Shown: one piece after another, positions 27,292 to 36,382 of the stretch | How the letters are laid out: the number at the start of each line of letters is the position of its first letter | Numbering within the stretch: position 1 is the first letter of the stretch | Assembly: GCA_018821985.1 (NCBI GenBank) | Contig: JAHJKP010000030.1 | Location: 1-45,420, forward strand | Source: Pseudomonadota bacterium | GTDB taxonomy: Bacteria; Desulfobacterota; Desulfobulbia; Desulfobulbales; Desulfocapsaceae | Reading direction: 5' to 3' | DNA length: 45,420 nucleotides | Translations under genes and position numbers: made by a program | The notes under the pieces: generated by a model | The model's input: only the letters and a program-made list of their open reading frames with translations | The model's database searches: none | What the model was told of the DNA's origin: nothing

Positions 27292-28662
27292 ATGACAGAT
27301 ACGGGTGTGCAAAAAAAACGTATCTACATCCTTGATGACGAGGTCATCACGGTCCGTCGTCTGGTCCAGGCCCTGACCAAAGATGGGTATGAACTGGAGG
27401 GTTTTGTTACCGCCGCCGAGGCCATTGCCCGCATTGCCGAACGCTCACCGGACCTGCTGATCACCGATATTCGCCTGGGCGATGCCAATGGCCTGGAGGT
27501 GTTGCAGCAGGTAGTCGCCATCGCCCCGCAGACCATGGTCATCCTGATGACCGGTTATGCCTCTATTGACCAGGCGGTACAGGCCATCAAGATCGGTGCC
27601 TTCAATTATCTGGCAAAACCCTTTCGCCTGGAAGATCTGCGTCAGGTGATCGGTGATGCATTGAAAAGCGCCAGCCATGCCAGGCTGACTGCTGACCGGA
27701 CCACGAACACTCCCGACCGTTTCGGGGAAATCATTGGCCGCTCCCCTGCCATGCAGGAAATCTTCGAGACCATCAGGCAGGTTGCCCCCCTTAACTGCAA
27801 TATCCTGATTCAAGGCGAAAGCGGTACCGGCAAGGAGCTCGTCGCCCGGTCGCTCCACGCCTACAGCGACCGAGCCAGCCACCCTTTCATCCCCTTCAAT
27901 TGTGGGACATTCAGTGAAGAGTTGATCGCCATTGAACTCTTCGGCCACGAAAAGGATACCTTTACTGATACGGTAAACACCAGGCCTGGCTTGCTGGAGA
28001 CCGCGAACGGCGGCACCGTCTTTCTCGATGAAGTGGGTGAAATGCCCATTCCCATACAGATCAAGATGCTGCGGGTCATTCAGGAACACTGCCTCCTGCG
28101 GGTGGGCGGCGTCCGCCCCACTGTTGTTAATGTCCGCATCATCGCTGCCAGCAACCAGGATATCGAAAAGATGGTAACAGCAGGCAGCTTCCGCCAGGAT
28201 CTCTTCTATCGATTAAAAGTGGTCCTGATTGCACTTCCCCCCTTGCGCCAGCGTCAGGAAGATATCCCGCTTCTGATCCAGCACTTTGTGACCCTCATTG
28301 CCACCCAGTTCGGCAAACCAGTACCCGAGATCACCAGTTCCTTTATCGACACCCTCAGCTCCTACAGCTTTCCAGGTAACATCAGAGAACTGCAGAATAT
28401 TGTGGAACGCGCTGTCGCGCTTGCCCGGGAACCGATACTGACAGCCAAGGCTCTACCTTCTGATCTTTTTTTTTCCGAGATCCGGCCTCTGCCTCCGGAG
28501 AATGCCGGCAATCAGCTGAAATTCCTCGAACAGGAACATATTTATGAGGTCTATCGCCGTACCGGCTTCAACCAGACTGAAACAGCACATCAACTCGGTA
28601 TTTCCCGCACCACCCTCTGGCGACGCCTCAAGGCATTGAATCTGATTCCCGACAAACGATAA
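27292..28662 (+). CDS. NtrC-like response regulator with degenerate sigma-54 contact loop
   Basis: This 456-residue protein has a receiver (8-125) with phospho-acceptor Asp59 (LITDIRLGDANG), a AAA+ domain with Walker A GESGTGKE (175-182) and Walker B TVFLDEVGE, and a C-terminal Fis-type helix-turn-helix (FNQTETAHQLGISRTTLWRRL). The sigma-54-binding GAFTGA loop reads DTFTDT (222-227), so four of six residues differ, including both glycines. Such proteins usually cannot activate sigma-54 polymerase and may act on sigma-70 promoters or by DNA binding alone (compare TyrR/HupR-like cases). ATG 27292 begins just before the receiver fold, with GGGAG about 11 bases upstream; a longer frame to 27115 has no family support. 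It lies 228 bases after the receiver-Lon gene. Confidence 0.92.
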   Translation: MTDTGVQKKRIYILDDEVITVRRLVQALTKDGYELEGFVTAAEAIARIAERSPDLLITDIRLGDANGLEVLQQVVAIAPQTMVILMTGYASIDQAVQAIKIGAFNYLAKPFRLEDLRQVIGDALKSASHARLTADRTTNTPDRFGEIIGRSPAMQEIFETIRQVAPLNCNILIQGESGTGKELVARSLHAYSDRASHPFIPFNCGTFSEELIAIELFGHEKDTFTDTVNTRPGLLETANGGTVFLDEVGEMPIPIQIKMLRVIQEHCLLRVGGVRPTVVNVRIIAASNQDIEKMVTAGSFRQDLFYRLKVVLIALPPLRQRQEDIPLLIQHFVTLIATQFGKPVPEITSSFIDTLSSYSFPGNIRELQNIVERAVALAREPILTAKALPSDLFFSEIRPLPPENAGNQLKFLEQEHIYEVYRRTGFNQTETAHQLGISRTTLWRRLKALNLIPDKR

Positions 28663-28711
28663 TATCCGTTTTCGCAGACCATTACCGACTGCACCGGCGC
28701 ACGCCGAAGAA

Positions 28712-28752
28712 ATAGCTGGCTCAACCCCTGTCATTTGAGACCATCCAGCTAT
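28712..28752 (+). terminator. Hairpin after the NtrC-like gene, weak terminator
   Basis: An inverted repeat, ATAGCTGG (28712-28719) with CCAGCTAT (28745-28752), is extended inside by CTCAA/TTGAG with a 5-base bulge. It begins 50 bases after the stop. There is no U-run, so termination is uncertain. No gene is visible between here and the relic at 28898. Confidence 0.35.
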
Positions 28753-28897
28753 CTGCAATAACTCAGGACATTTTACTTGCTCCTAGGCCTGATAGTTGCC
28801 GAACCTCCCACAATATGTTACGCTTTTTTCTTAAAACTGTGTTCCTCGCCCCTGATGGACATCGGCCGGGATAAAGCCCGGCCTGTACGGACAAAAA

Positions 28898-29301
28898 CTG
28901 GCAAGGAATTTTAACCTTCCGCAGGAAGGCGTTCTCGTTATTGACATCAATGGAGGCATCGTTCCCGAGATGCCTCCGGACAATATCCCTTCAGCGCCAT
29001 CCGCCCCCAGCCCTTCCGGTCCATCCTCCAGGAGATGCTCTTTCCTGTGAAATGGCCTCAAGACGTGACGCTGGCAAGTTTCGTTTCAGCACATTGTGAA
29101 ACGTACAGCAGGACCAGCACAGAGCAGGATGGCCTTTCCGGTCGGTATTAGCGGCCATACTATGGCCTGTAATACCGACAGTGATATTCACGTGAATCTC
29201 ACTGTCACTATGGTTTTCATTTCAATATCATCGCTGCCTTGATGGCGGATGACCAGTCAGCAGAACAACTCTACCGAGGCCTTTCTCATAAGCAGGAATG
29301 A
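28898..29301 (+). pseudogene. Relic of a fourth PEP-synthase-like protein (C-terminal domain only)
   Basis: Frame one (from 28898) reads FNLPQEGVLVIDINGGIVPEMP, here as FNLPQEG then VLVIDINGGIVPE, matching the VVDVGGGLLP segment of proteins A-C. After one frameshift, frame two (from 28981) reads IRPQPFRSILQEML..VKW, matching SRPFQALWKGITTPGLHW of protein C. The same frame later has YSRESHCHYGFHFNIIAALMADD, matching SRDYCN...FHFIMIDAV in C and LGYHFNVVDTYMSAE in B. It contains three in-frame stops (29149, 29170, 29182). The order and spacing of these segments follow the intact paralogues. No N-terminal domain remains. It sits directly before the receiver-kinase-B-C operon, consistent with decay of a duplicated gene. 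Confidence 0.65.
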
Positions 29302-29363
29302 CATCGTTCCCAGATAATCAAGGGTTCATCAAAACAACCGATTGCCCGGAGGAAAAGCATAGT

Positions 29364-29750
29364 ATGAATAACGGAATGGTTCGATTGCTGGTTGTAGATG
29401 ATGAGCCCATCATCGGAAAGCGACTCAGACAGGTGTTCAGCAAGATGGGATTTGAAATCGAAACTTACACCGAGGCGACGGCGGCCATGGCAGCCATGGC
29501 CGCAAAGCCCTTTGATATCGTGGTGACGGATCTGAAGATGGACGGCATGGACGGCATGGAGGTGTTACGACGGGTACGGATCATGAATCCACACACCCAG
29601 GTGATCATCATCACCGGTTACGCCTCGTCTGAAACAGCGGAACTGGCGCGGCGACAAGGGGTATTTGAATTTCTGGCCAAACCCTTCCGTCTGGACGACC
29701 TGAAACAGGTTATTGTTCGCGCTCTGGAATATCAAAGAGGTGTGCATTGA
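29364..29750 (+). CDS. Single-domain response regulator (REC only)
   Basis: This 128-residue receiver has acidic Asp12-Asp13, phospho-acceptor Asp56 (VVTDLKMDGMDG), Thr in IITGYA and Lys in LAKPF. ATG 29364 follows GGAGG at 29348-29352; an upstream in-frame ATG at 29298 adds 22 residues that lie within the relic. It is very similar to the receiver inside the Lon hybrid, sharing a 23-base exact DNA match around the phospho-acceptor (29518-29540 versus 25544-25566). It heads the operon with a histidine kinase (12 bases downstream) and PEP-synthase-like B and C. With no output domain, it probably works through protein contact. Confidence 0.92.
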   Translation: MNNGMVRLLVVDDEPIIGKRLRQVFSKMGFEIETYTEATAAMAAMAAKPFDIVVTDLKMDGMDGMEVLRRVRIMNPHTQVIIITGYASSETAELARRQGVFEFLAKPFRLDDLKQVIVRALEYQRGVH

Positions 29751-29765
29751 GCACAGGAGAGCATG

Positions 29766-31271
29766 ATGGGCATTGATTCTACCTCCTATGCCTCTCTTGA
29801 TCAGAAGAATGTCCAGGAACAGATCGAGATGCAAGGCTGCTCTTGTCTGTTTCTGCCTCACTCTATCCGGGGCAAGCTCATCGTCTCACTGCTCATTGTT
29901 GCTGTACTGGGCATCCTTGCCACTCTTGCCGCCAATTATGCCATGTGGCGCACCCAGGACAAAATCCGGATCATTGAATCCTTTTTTGAACTGAACCAAA
30001 ACGTACTTGAGGTGCGGCGTTACGAGAAGAACTATCTGCTTTACAATAACAAGGAGGATCTGATGAATGCCTTGAACTATATTGATCAGGTACGATCCTC
30101 CATTATTACAGTGAAAACATTTCTTCCCGGCAATGAAGGAGAGCTCCAGACTTTTTATGACAAGGAACTGGGTAAATATGAAACCAACTCCAGTCAATTG
30201 ATGGCCGATAATCTTCCATTACGCAACAAAAAGCGGCTGCAGGACTCCCTGCGCATGCTTGGTCAGGATATTACCCAGCACGTTTTTGACATGGATAGTC
30301 GAGCCCGGATTCAGGTGGAACACGAAGTGGCCAGCTACCAGAAAACGGCCCTGCTTATCTTTGGCCTGGCCAGTTTGCTGAGTGGGATCCTTGCCTATTA
30401 TCTGCTGCGCTGGATCATGCGTCCTCTCATGGCCATCCGGGAGGCAGCCGCCCAGATCATGCAGGGCAAGATGAGCTCCATTCCGGTCAATGAGGCGGTG
30501 AGCTGCTCCGAGGAAGGCATCGAACTGGTAAATTCCCTGAACCTGATGCTGCAGACCATCAATGCCAAGCAAGATCAACTGGTGCAGTCGGAAAAACTAG
30601 CGGCCATCGGCAAAGTCTCCGCCGGCATTGCCCACGAGATAAACAACCCCTTGAATAATATTTCACTCACCGCCGAGGTGCTGCTTGAGGAGCTTTCCGA
30701 TCTGGAAAAAGGTGAACATCTGGAGATGGTGCGCGATATTCTGACCCAGTCCGACCGGGCAAGAGAGGTGGTTCATCACCTGCTACAATTTTCCAGAAAC
30801 GGCAAGAGCAAGGTCATGAAGCACATCGATCTGGTCAGGCTGGTCGATGAGTCCCTCGCCCTGGTGAAGAACCAGTTCCGCATGGGCGGGGTGAGCTATG
30901 ATTTCGACCATCCAGAGCAGCCGGTGGAAATAATCGGCAATCCTAACCAGCTCCAGCAGGTGCTGGTTAACATGATGCTCAATGCGATACAGGCCATGCA
31001 GACAGACGGCCTTCTGCGCCTGGCAGTGGAACAAGAAAACGGGCAGGCGCAGGTCACCATCAGCGACACAGGCGCCGGTATTCTTCCAGAAATGCTTCCC
31101 CATATCTTTGAGCCCTTCTTTACCAGCAAGGATGAGGGTACCGGCCTGGGTCTCTCCCTGAGCTACGCCATTATCAAAGAGCACCAGGGTGACATTGAGG
31201 TAGACAGTGATGAAGGCCTCGGAACCACCTTCCGCATCACCCTGCCGCAAGGCCCAGCCAGGAAGGAATAA
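29766..31271 (+). CDS. Membrane histidine kinase with periplasmic helical sensor domain
   Basis: This 501-residue protein has TM1 (about 37-59), a periplasmic all-helical sensor (60-194) with the RRYEKNYLLYN motif typical of four-helix/HBM-like ligand-binding domains, TM2 (195-215), HAMP (216-267), HisKA with phospho-acceptor His290 (GIAHEINNPLNN) and HATPase_c with NMMLNAIQAM, DTGAGI and DEGTGLGLSLSY. The second of two adjacent ATG codons (29766) is preferred because AGGAG lies 6 bases upstream; 29763 is the alternative. It probably phosphorylates the receiver encoded just upstream and perhaps the receiver in the Lon hybrid. The ATG of PEP-synthase-like B follows 4 bases after its stop, so sensing and phosphotransferase production are coupled. 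Confidence 0.93.
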   Translation: MGIDSTSYASLDQKNVQEQIEMQGCSCLFLPHSIRGKLIVSLLIVAVLGILATLAANYAMWRTQDKIRIIESFFELNQNVLEVRRYEKNYLLYNNKEDLMNALNYIDQVRSSIITVKTFLPGNEGELQTFYDKELGKYETNSSQLMADNLPLRNKKRLQDSLRMLGQDITQHVFDMDSRARIQVEHEVASYQKTALLIFGLASLLSGILAYYLLRWIMRPLMAIREAAAQIMQGKMSSIPVNEAVSCSEEGIELVNSLNLMLQTINAKQDQLVQSEKLAAIGKVSAGIAHEINNPLNNISLTAEVLLEELSDLEKGEHLEMVRDILTQSDRAREVVHHLLQFSRNGKSKVMKHIDLVRLVDESLALVKNQFRMGGVSYDFDHPEQPVEIIGNPNQLQQVLVNMMLNAIQAMQTDGLLRLAVEQENGQAQVTISDTGAGILPEMLPHIFEPFFTSKDEGTGLGLSLSYAIIKEHQGDIEVDSDEGLGTTFRITLPQGPARKE

Positions 31272-31275
31272 GTCC

Positions 31276-33792
31276 ATGGAGCTCCCATTCAACGCTGCCT
31301 TTTCCCATTCCTTTCAACAGTTCAGGCGTATCCTCGCCCTGAACAACACGGTGCTGGAAAAGATCGCCCACATGGAAGAGGCCCTTGCCGGCGAGTACGT
31401 CTTTGACCGGAAGTTTCTCTCCGAATCCGTGGAATCGTTGAGCGAGCTGGTACGTGAAGTGATCTACTGCCTCAACAGCCTGGCCGACAACCGTTACCTT
31501 GACCTCTACCCGCGCTATGAAGAGCTGGCCGACAAACTTGCCGTGCTGGCTGCCGAGTATGCAGGACCCTACGACCGCAGCCTTACCCTGGCCTATGAGC
31601 TGATCAACAGCGATTTTGAAGAGCTGGTCGGCGCCAAGAACGCCACCTTGAGCGAGATCCGCAACCGGCTCAATCTGCGAGTGCCCGAGGGCTTTGCCAT
31701 AACTGTCGCCGCCTATCGCCTCTTCATGGAGGAAAATGATCTCTTTGCCCGGATCGATGTTATCTGCGCCGAAGCTGGGAGTAACCGGGAGCGTAGTGAC
31801 CACATCAGCCGTCTGCTTGCCGGGACAAAGCTGCCCGAAGCTCTGGTGACTGCGGTAGAAGAGGAACTGACCCAGCTCTGGCAGCAGACCGGAGGCAAGG
31901 CGCTCCTAGCTGTGCGCAGCAGCGGTGTGGGTGAAGATACGGAGACCCGAAGTTTTGCCGGGCAGTTTCATTCACTGCTGGAGGTAAAACCGGAGCTCAC
32001 CTCGGTGCTTGCGGCCTACCAGAAGGTAATCGCCTCCCGCTTTTCAGTAGCTGCCCTGGAATACCTCGGACCCACGGCCGGCAGCCGGGAAGTCCCCATG
32101 GCCGTCGGGGTGCAGCCGATGATCGCGGCCCGTGTTGCCGGGGTGACCTACAGCCGCAACCCGGAAAAACCGGAGACAAACCATCTGCTTATTACCGCAG
32201 TGCGCGGCGCGGCCCGCGGCCTGGTCGACGGGAGCAAGGCGGCTGACCGCTATCTGGTCAGCCGTACCTGGCCCTTTAGCCTGCTGGAAAGCGAACTCGT
32301 GACAGCAGAAGAATATTCCAACAGCAAACCCTCCCTCGAGATCCTGGCCAGCGGTCTGCGCCGCGGTTCGGCCTCCCTTACCCCGGGGGAACTGGCGAAG
32401 ATGGCCGAACAGGCCCTCCTTCTGGAAAAGGCCTTCGGCGAGACGCAGGACATCGAGTGGGCCCTGACCGACGAGATTTTCATCCTCCAGAGCCGCCCCT
32501 TTTCCCTGCCGGCGAAACCGGCGCCGCTGCCGGGCGAGCTGGCCGCCGAACTGGCTGCCGCCACCCCGCTCATGCAGGACAGAGGGCAGGTGGCCCAACT
32601 GGGCATCGCGGCAGGCAAGGTGGTACACGTGGATCAGGACACCGACCCGGAGCAGTTCCCAGTGGGCGCCATTGCCGTGACCCGCTTTCCGAGCCCGCAG
32701 TTCAGCCCTATTGTCTGGAGGGCCGCTGCAATCATCACCGATGTCGGTGGGCCCACCGGCCATCTTGCCACCATCGCCCGCGAATACCGGACACCGGCCC
32801 TCTTCGGTACGGGTGAGGCCACAAAACTCCTTGCCCCGGGGGAGGAAATCACCATTGATGTGGAAAACAAACAGATCTATCAGGGAATCATTGAGGGTCT
32901 GGTACGTCTGCAGGCCACAGAAGAAGACCCTTACCGCTCCTCTAAGGAGCTACGGATCCTGCGACGGATCCTGCGCTGGGTGGCGCCCATCACCCTCGTC
33001 GATCCCACAGCCGCTGATTTCAGGGCGGAAAAATGCAGCACCTTCCACGACATCCTCCGGTTTTCCCATGAAAAGGCCATTGACGCCCTGATCCATTTCC
33101 ATGCCGACCAAGGCGGGAAGAAAGGGATGCAGAGCCGGCCGCTACGACTGCCTGTGCCGCTCAATCTGAGGCTCATCGATATCGGCGCCGGCGTGACCCC
33201 CGCTGCACCACCTCAGGGCGAACTGACCATGGCGATGCTGAACAGCCGGCCACTCATGGCCATCCTCCAAGGCTTTCTCAAGGATGCCGAGGGTGGCAAG
33301 GAGCCGATCCCCTTAGGCATCAGAGACATCCTTTCCGGCATGGGAAAGCCCATGGCCCTGTTCAGCGGGACATCCTATCCAGGCGACAACCTGGGCATCA
33401 TCGCCGAAGAGTATTGCAACCTCAATCTGCGCCTGGGCTATCACTTCAACGTGGTGGATACCTACATGTCGGCCGAGCCGGATAACAATTACATTTACTT
33501 CCGCTTCGTCGGCGGTCTGGCCGACAGGAACAAACGAGAATGGCGGGCCCGGCTGATCGGCAACATTCTCGCCGGCCTTTACTTCAAGGTGGATCGTAAG
33601 GGTGACCTGGTGATCGCCAAGGCAAAAAATCTTGATCTTCTGCAGATGGAGCGGGTACTGGGGCGGCTGGGCGAACTGATCTCCTTCAGCCGGCAGCTTG
33701 ACGTGCAGATGCGCGACGAGGCGGCCATCGAACGCTTCTTCCTGCAGTTCCTCTCCTCCCTTAAAGAAGAGCAGAACGGGGAGAGGAGCTAA
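31276..33792 (+). CDS. PEP-synthase-like phosphotransferase B: PPDK_N domain, phospho-His domain and unassigned C-terminal domain
   Basis: This 838-residue paralogue of A and C has a helical N-terminal region (1-110) and a PPDK_N ATP/PEP-binding domain (about 118-410; GAKNATLSEIRN, AVRSSGVGEDTETRSFAGQF, DIEWALTDEIFILQSRPF). A phospho-His domain follows with candidate His496 in GGPTGHLATIAREYRTP. The C-terminal domain (about 540-838) has CSTFHDILRFSHEKAI, LIDIGAGVTP, YCNLNLRLGYHFNVVD and YFRFVGGLAD. The PEP/pyruvate TIM barrel is missing. ATG 31276 has GGAAGGA 8 bases upstream. It shares one base with the ATG of C (TAATG), so B and C are made together, possibly as partners. The family can probably form an N-phosphohistidine from ATP; the acceptor recognised by the C-terminal domain is unknown. 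Confidence 0.87.
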   Translation: MELPFNAAFSHSFQQFRRILALNNTVLEKIAHMEEALAGEYVFDRKFLSESVESLSELVREVIYCLNSLADNRYLDLYPRYEELADKLAVLAAEYAGPYDRSLTLAYELINSDFEELVGAKNATLSEIRNRLNLRVPEGFAITVAAYRLFMEENDLFARIDVICAEAGSNRERSDHISRLLAGTKLPEALVTAVEEELTQLWQQTGGKALLAVRSSGVGEDTETRSFAGQFHSLLEVKPELTSVLAAYQKVIASRFSVAALEYLGPTAGSREVPMAVGVQPMIAARVAGVTYSRNPEKPETNHLLITAVRGAARGLVDGSKAADRYLVSRTWPFSLLESELVTAEEYSNSKPSLEILASGLRRGSASLTPGELAKMAEQALLLEKAFGETQDIEWALTDEIFILQSRPFSLPAKPAPLPGELAAELAAATPLMQDRGQVAQLGIAAGKVVHVDQDTDPEQFPVGAIAVTRFPSPQFSPIVWRAAAIITDVGGPTGHLATIAREYRTPALFGTGEATKLLAPGEEITIDVENKQIYQGIIEGLVRLQATEEDPYRSSKELRILRRILRWVAPITLVDPTAADFRAEKCSTFHDILRFSHEKAIDALIHFHADQGGKKGMQSRPLRLPVPLNLRLIDIGAGVTPAAPPQGELTMAMLNSRPLMAILQGFLKDAEGGKEPIPLGIRDILSGMGKPMALFSGTSYPGDNLGIIAEEYCNLNLRLGYHFNVVDTYMSAEPDNNYIYFRFVGGLADRNKREWRARLIGNILAGLYFKVDRKGDLVIAKAKNLDLLQMERVLGRLGELISFSRQLDVQMRDEAAIERFFLQFLSSLKEEQNGERS

Positions 33793-36380
33793 TGGTGCGG
33801 CGCTGGCTTAAAAAACAGCTTGTCAGACTGCAGGAAGTCCGCAAGCAGCGGAAGCTTGATGCCCAAAATCTACTCAAGGCGCGCTACCATGTCTTCCGTT
33901 CCCTGCTGGCCAGCAACAACCGGGCGGTGGACTGTCTCACCGAGATCTCCATACTCCTCCGGATGCAGGGGGATCCTGCCGGTCTGGCCCGGCTCACCAA
34001 AAAACTCATTGCCGAAACCGGGGAGATGGTCGGCCGCCTGGAGAACCTGGCCGGAGGCCAATATCGGGGACTCTGGGGTGTACAGGAGAACCTGGCCGAT
34101 ACCATCACAGCAAAGCTGAAACTGCTCGCCCCCCCCGAAAAGGTGCCCTTCCTGCTGCCGCTTGCCAAGGTCATGCCCGCTCACACATCCATGACCGGCA
34201 ACAAGGCCGCCGCTTTGGCCACCCTGAGGAGGAAGGGGAGTTTCCGGGTACCTGACGGTTTTGTGGTCACCCTGGCTGGCTGCAGCTCCTTCCTTGACCA
34301 TGAAGGGCTCTCCCTCAAATTGGTACACATCCTTGCCACACACGGTTCTTCGCAACAGCAGACCATTCCTCCGGCCGTGGCGCGCCAGGTACAGGAGCTT
34401 ATCCGGGAGGCCACGCTTCCCCCTGGCCTCATCGAAGAGCTTGCCGCCGCCGTCCGCCCCTTTCTGCAAAAGGGCAAGGCCCTTGCTGTGCGCAGCAGCA
34501 GCATCAGCGAAGATGGCCGCCATCACTCCTTTGCCGGCCAGTTCAGCTCAGTGCTCAATGTCAAAGACGAGGCACATTTCTTCGCTGCCTTCAAGGAGGT
34601 GGTGGCCAGCAACTTCAATGCCCGCAGCCTGGCCTACCGCCTCAATGCCGGCCTCGACCCTCTGCATTTCGACATGGCCGTCCTCTGCCTGGAGATGGTG
34701 GAGGCCCGGGCCGCCGGTATCCTGCTCAGCCAATCTCCCCAGGAGCCGGAAAGTGATCTGCTGCTGATCAGCGCCGTGCCCGGCCTGGGTGAGGCGGCCG
34801 TTTCCGGCAGCGCCGCCGCCGACCTCTATCATGTCCACCCGGACGGCAGCGTGGACTGGCAGCGATCCACTATCGCCGACAAGGAAAGATTCCTGGTCTG
34901 CAGTGAAGATGGCGGCCTCGTCTGGCAGGATCTCCGGCCGGAGGAACGGCTCAAACCGGTGCTGGACACAGAAGAGCTGCAGATTCTGGCCGCCTGGGGT
35001 AAGGCCCTGGAAGCAGCCGAGGGCATGCCCCAGGACCTTGAGTGGGCGGTGGACAAAGAGGGACAACCGATCATCCTCCAGATGCGGCCCCTTACCACCA
35101 TGGGTGCCCAGACCGACGATTCCTGGATGGCAAAATCCCCGCCACTGGCCGAGGGGATTATGGCCTCCGGCGGCCGGGCCACCGGCCAGGCCCTGCTGGT
35201 GAAAAACAAGCGGGATCTGGAAAAAATCCCCCAGACGCCGGTGGTGCTGGTTATGCCCCAAAGCTTTGTCGATGCGGCCAACCTCCTGGGCATGGTCGCC
35301 GCGGTGCTCGTCGATCTGGGCAGCCCGGCCGACCACCTGGCCTGCGTGGCCCGTGAACAGGAAACCCCCATGATCTGCGGACTCGGCCAGGCGGGAACCA
35401 TTCTGACCGAAGGAGAGTGGCTCACGGTGGACGGACACCATGGCAGGGTTTATGCGGCCAGCAGTGACGAAATCAGGAGCGCGGAAGAGGCCTGGAAGAA
35501 TGGTCCGCCTACCGTCAAGGCGGCTCAAATAAACCTGCCCCCTCTCTATCGCGATCTACAAGAACTGGTCACAGCCCTCCACCTCACCGATGCCTACGGC
35601 CCGACCTTTTCCATCATGGAATGCCGATCGCTCCACGATATCATCCGCTTTGTTCACGAAAAAGGGGTGCTGGCCATGTTTAACGCCGGCGACGAACTGC
35701 TGGAAGGAAATCTGGGGGTCGTGCATGCCATCGACTCGCCGGTCCCCTTTTTCATCAGTGTCATTGACATGGGCGGCGGCCTGAGCCCGGTAAAAGAAAC
35801 GCTTAGGCGTAGAATACCCCCGGAAATGGTTCTTTCCCGTCCCTTCCAGGCCCTCTGGAAGGGGATCACCACCCCGGGTCTGCACTGGGGTCCGCCACCG
35901 GGTGGGGCGCCTATGGGGGCGGTAATGTCCTCTTTTATCACCGATCAGAAGTCGGAACGGCCCATCGGCATGCCCAACTACTGCATGGTCAGCCGCGATT
36001 ACTGCAACATGAACGCCCGCATGGATTTTCACTTCATCATGATCGATGCGGTCTGTTCCCTTTCTCCACGCAGCAACCACATCAAGTTTCGCTTCAAGGG
36101 TGGTGGCACCAGCCTGGAACGGCGGCGACGGCGCGCCCTCTGTATCGGGGAGATCTTCGAACACTATGGTTTCGCCGTCGACGTGCGTGAGGATCTGGTC
36201 AATGCCGCACTGCAGGGCGCCACAGCCGAGGCCATTGAGGAAAAACTGGTGATGGTTGGCCGGATCCTGGGTTTCACCCGGCTGCTCGACGCCTTCATGG
36301 CCGATGACACCATGATCACAAAGGTGGCCGCTGCCTTCATGGTCGGAAATTATACCCTTGACGGTATTGATTCCCTGTAA
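33792..36380 (+). CDS. PEP-synthase-like phosphotransferase C: PPDK_N domain, phospho-His domain and unassigned C-terminal domain
   Basis: This 862-residue third paralogue has a basic N-terminus (1-30), helical region (30-125) and PPDK_N domain (about 130-435; GNKAAALATLRR, AVRSSSISEDGRHHSFAGQF, DLEWAVDKEGQPIILQMRPL). The swivelling domain has candidate His515 in GSPADHLACVARE. The C-terminal domain (about 555-862) has CRSLHDIIRFVHEKGV, VIDMGGGLSP, SRPFQALWKGI, YCNMNARMDFHFIMID and FRFKGGGTS. It overlaps the B stop by one base, with GAGGAG a few bases upstream. B and C differ in the ATP-domain loops (VGEDTETRS versus ISEDGRHHS), which suggests different partners. It ends 2 bases from a convergent PPP-type phosphatase gene with no terminator between them. 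Confidence 0.87.
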   Translation: MVRRWLKKQLVRLQEVRKQRKLDAQNLLKARYHVFRSLLASNNRAVDCLTEISILLRMQGDPAGLARLTKKLIAETGEMVGRLENLAGGQYRGLWGVQENLADTITAKLKLLAPPEKVPFLLPLAKVMPAHTSMTGNKAAALATLRRKGSFRVPDGFVVTLAGCSSFLDHEGLSLKLVHILATHGSSQQQTIPPAVARQVQELIREATLPPGLIEELAAAVRPFLQKGKALAVRSSSISEDGRHHSFAGQFSSVLNVKDEAHFFAAFKEVVASNFNARSLAYRLNAGLDPLHFDMAVLCLEMVEARAAGILLSQSPQEPESDLLLISAVPGLGEAAVSGSAAADLYHVHPDGSVDWQRSTIADKERFLVCSEDGGLVWQDLRPEERLKPVLDTEELQILAAWGKALEAAEGMPQDLEWAVDKEGQPIILQMRPLTTMGAQTDDSWMAKSPPLAEGIMASGGRATGQALLVKNKRDLEKIPQTPVVLVMPQSFVDAANLLGMVAAVLVDLGSPADHLACVAREQETPMICGLGQAGTILTEGEWLTVDGHHGRVYAASSDEIRSAEEAWKNGPPTVKAAQINLPPLYRDLQELVTALHLTDAYGPTFSIMECRSLHDIIRFVHEKGVLAMFNAGDELLEGNLGVVHAIDSPVPFFISVIDMGGGLSPVKETLRRRIPPEMVLSRPFQALWKGITTPGLHWGPPPGGAPMGAVMSSFITDQKSERPIGMPNYCMVSRDYCNMNARMDFHFIMIDAVCSLSPRSNHIKFRFKGGGTSLERRRRRALCIGEIFEHYGFAVDVREDLVNAALQGATAEAIEEKLVMVGRILGFTRLLDAFMADDTMITKVAAAFMVGNYTLDGIDSL

Positions 36381-36382
36381 GA

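Noticed and set aside
29155-29171. GGCCATACTATGGCC as a sigma-54 promoter
   Set aside because: The GG-N10-GC spacing fits, but the site is a palindrome lying inside the PEP-synthase-like relic and both half-sites are poor.
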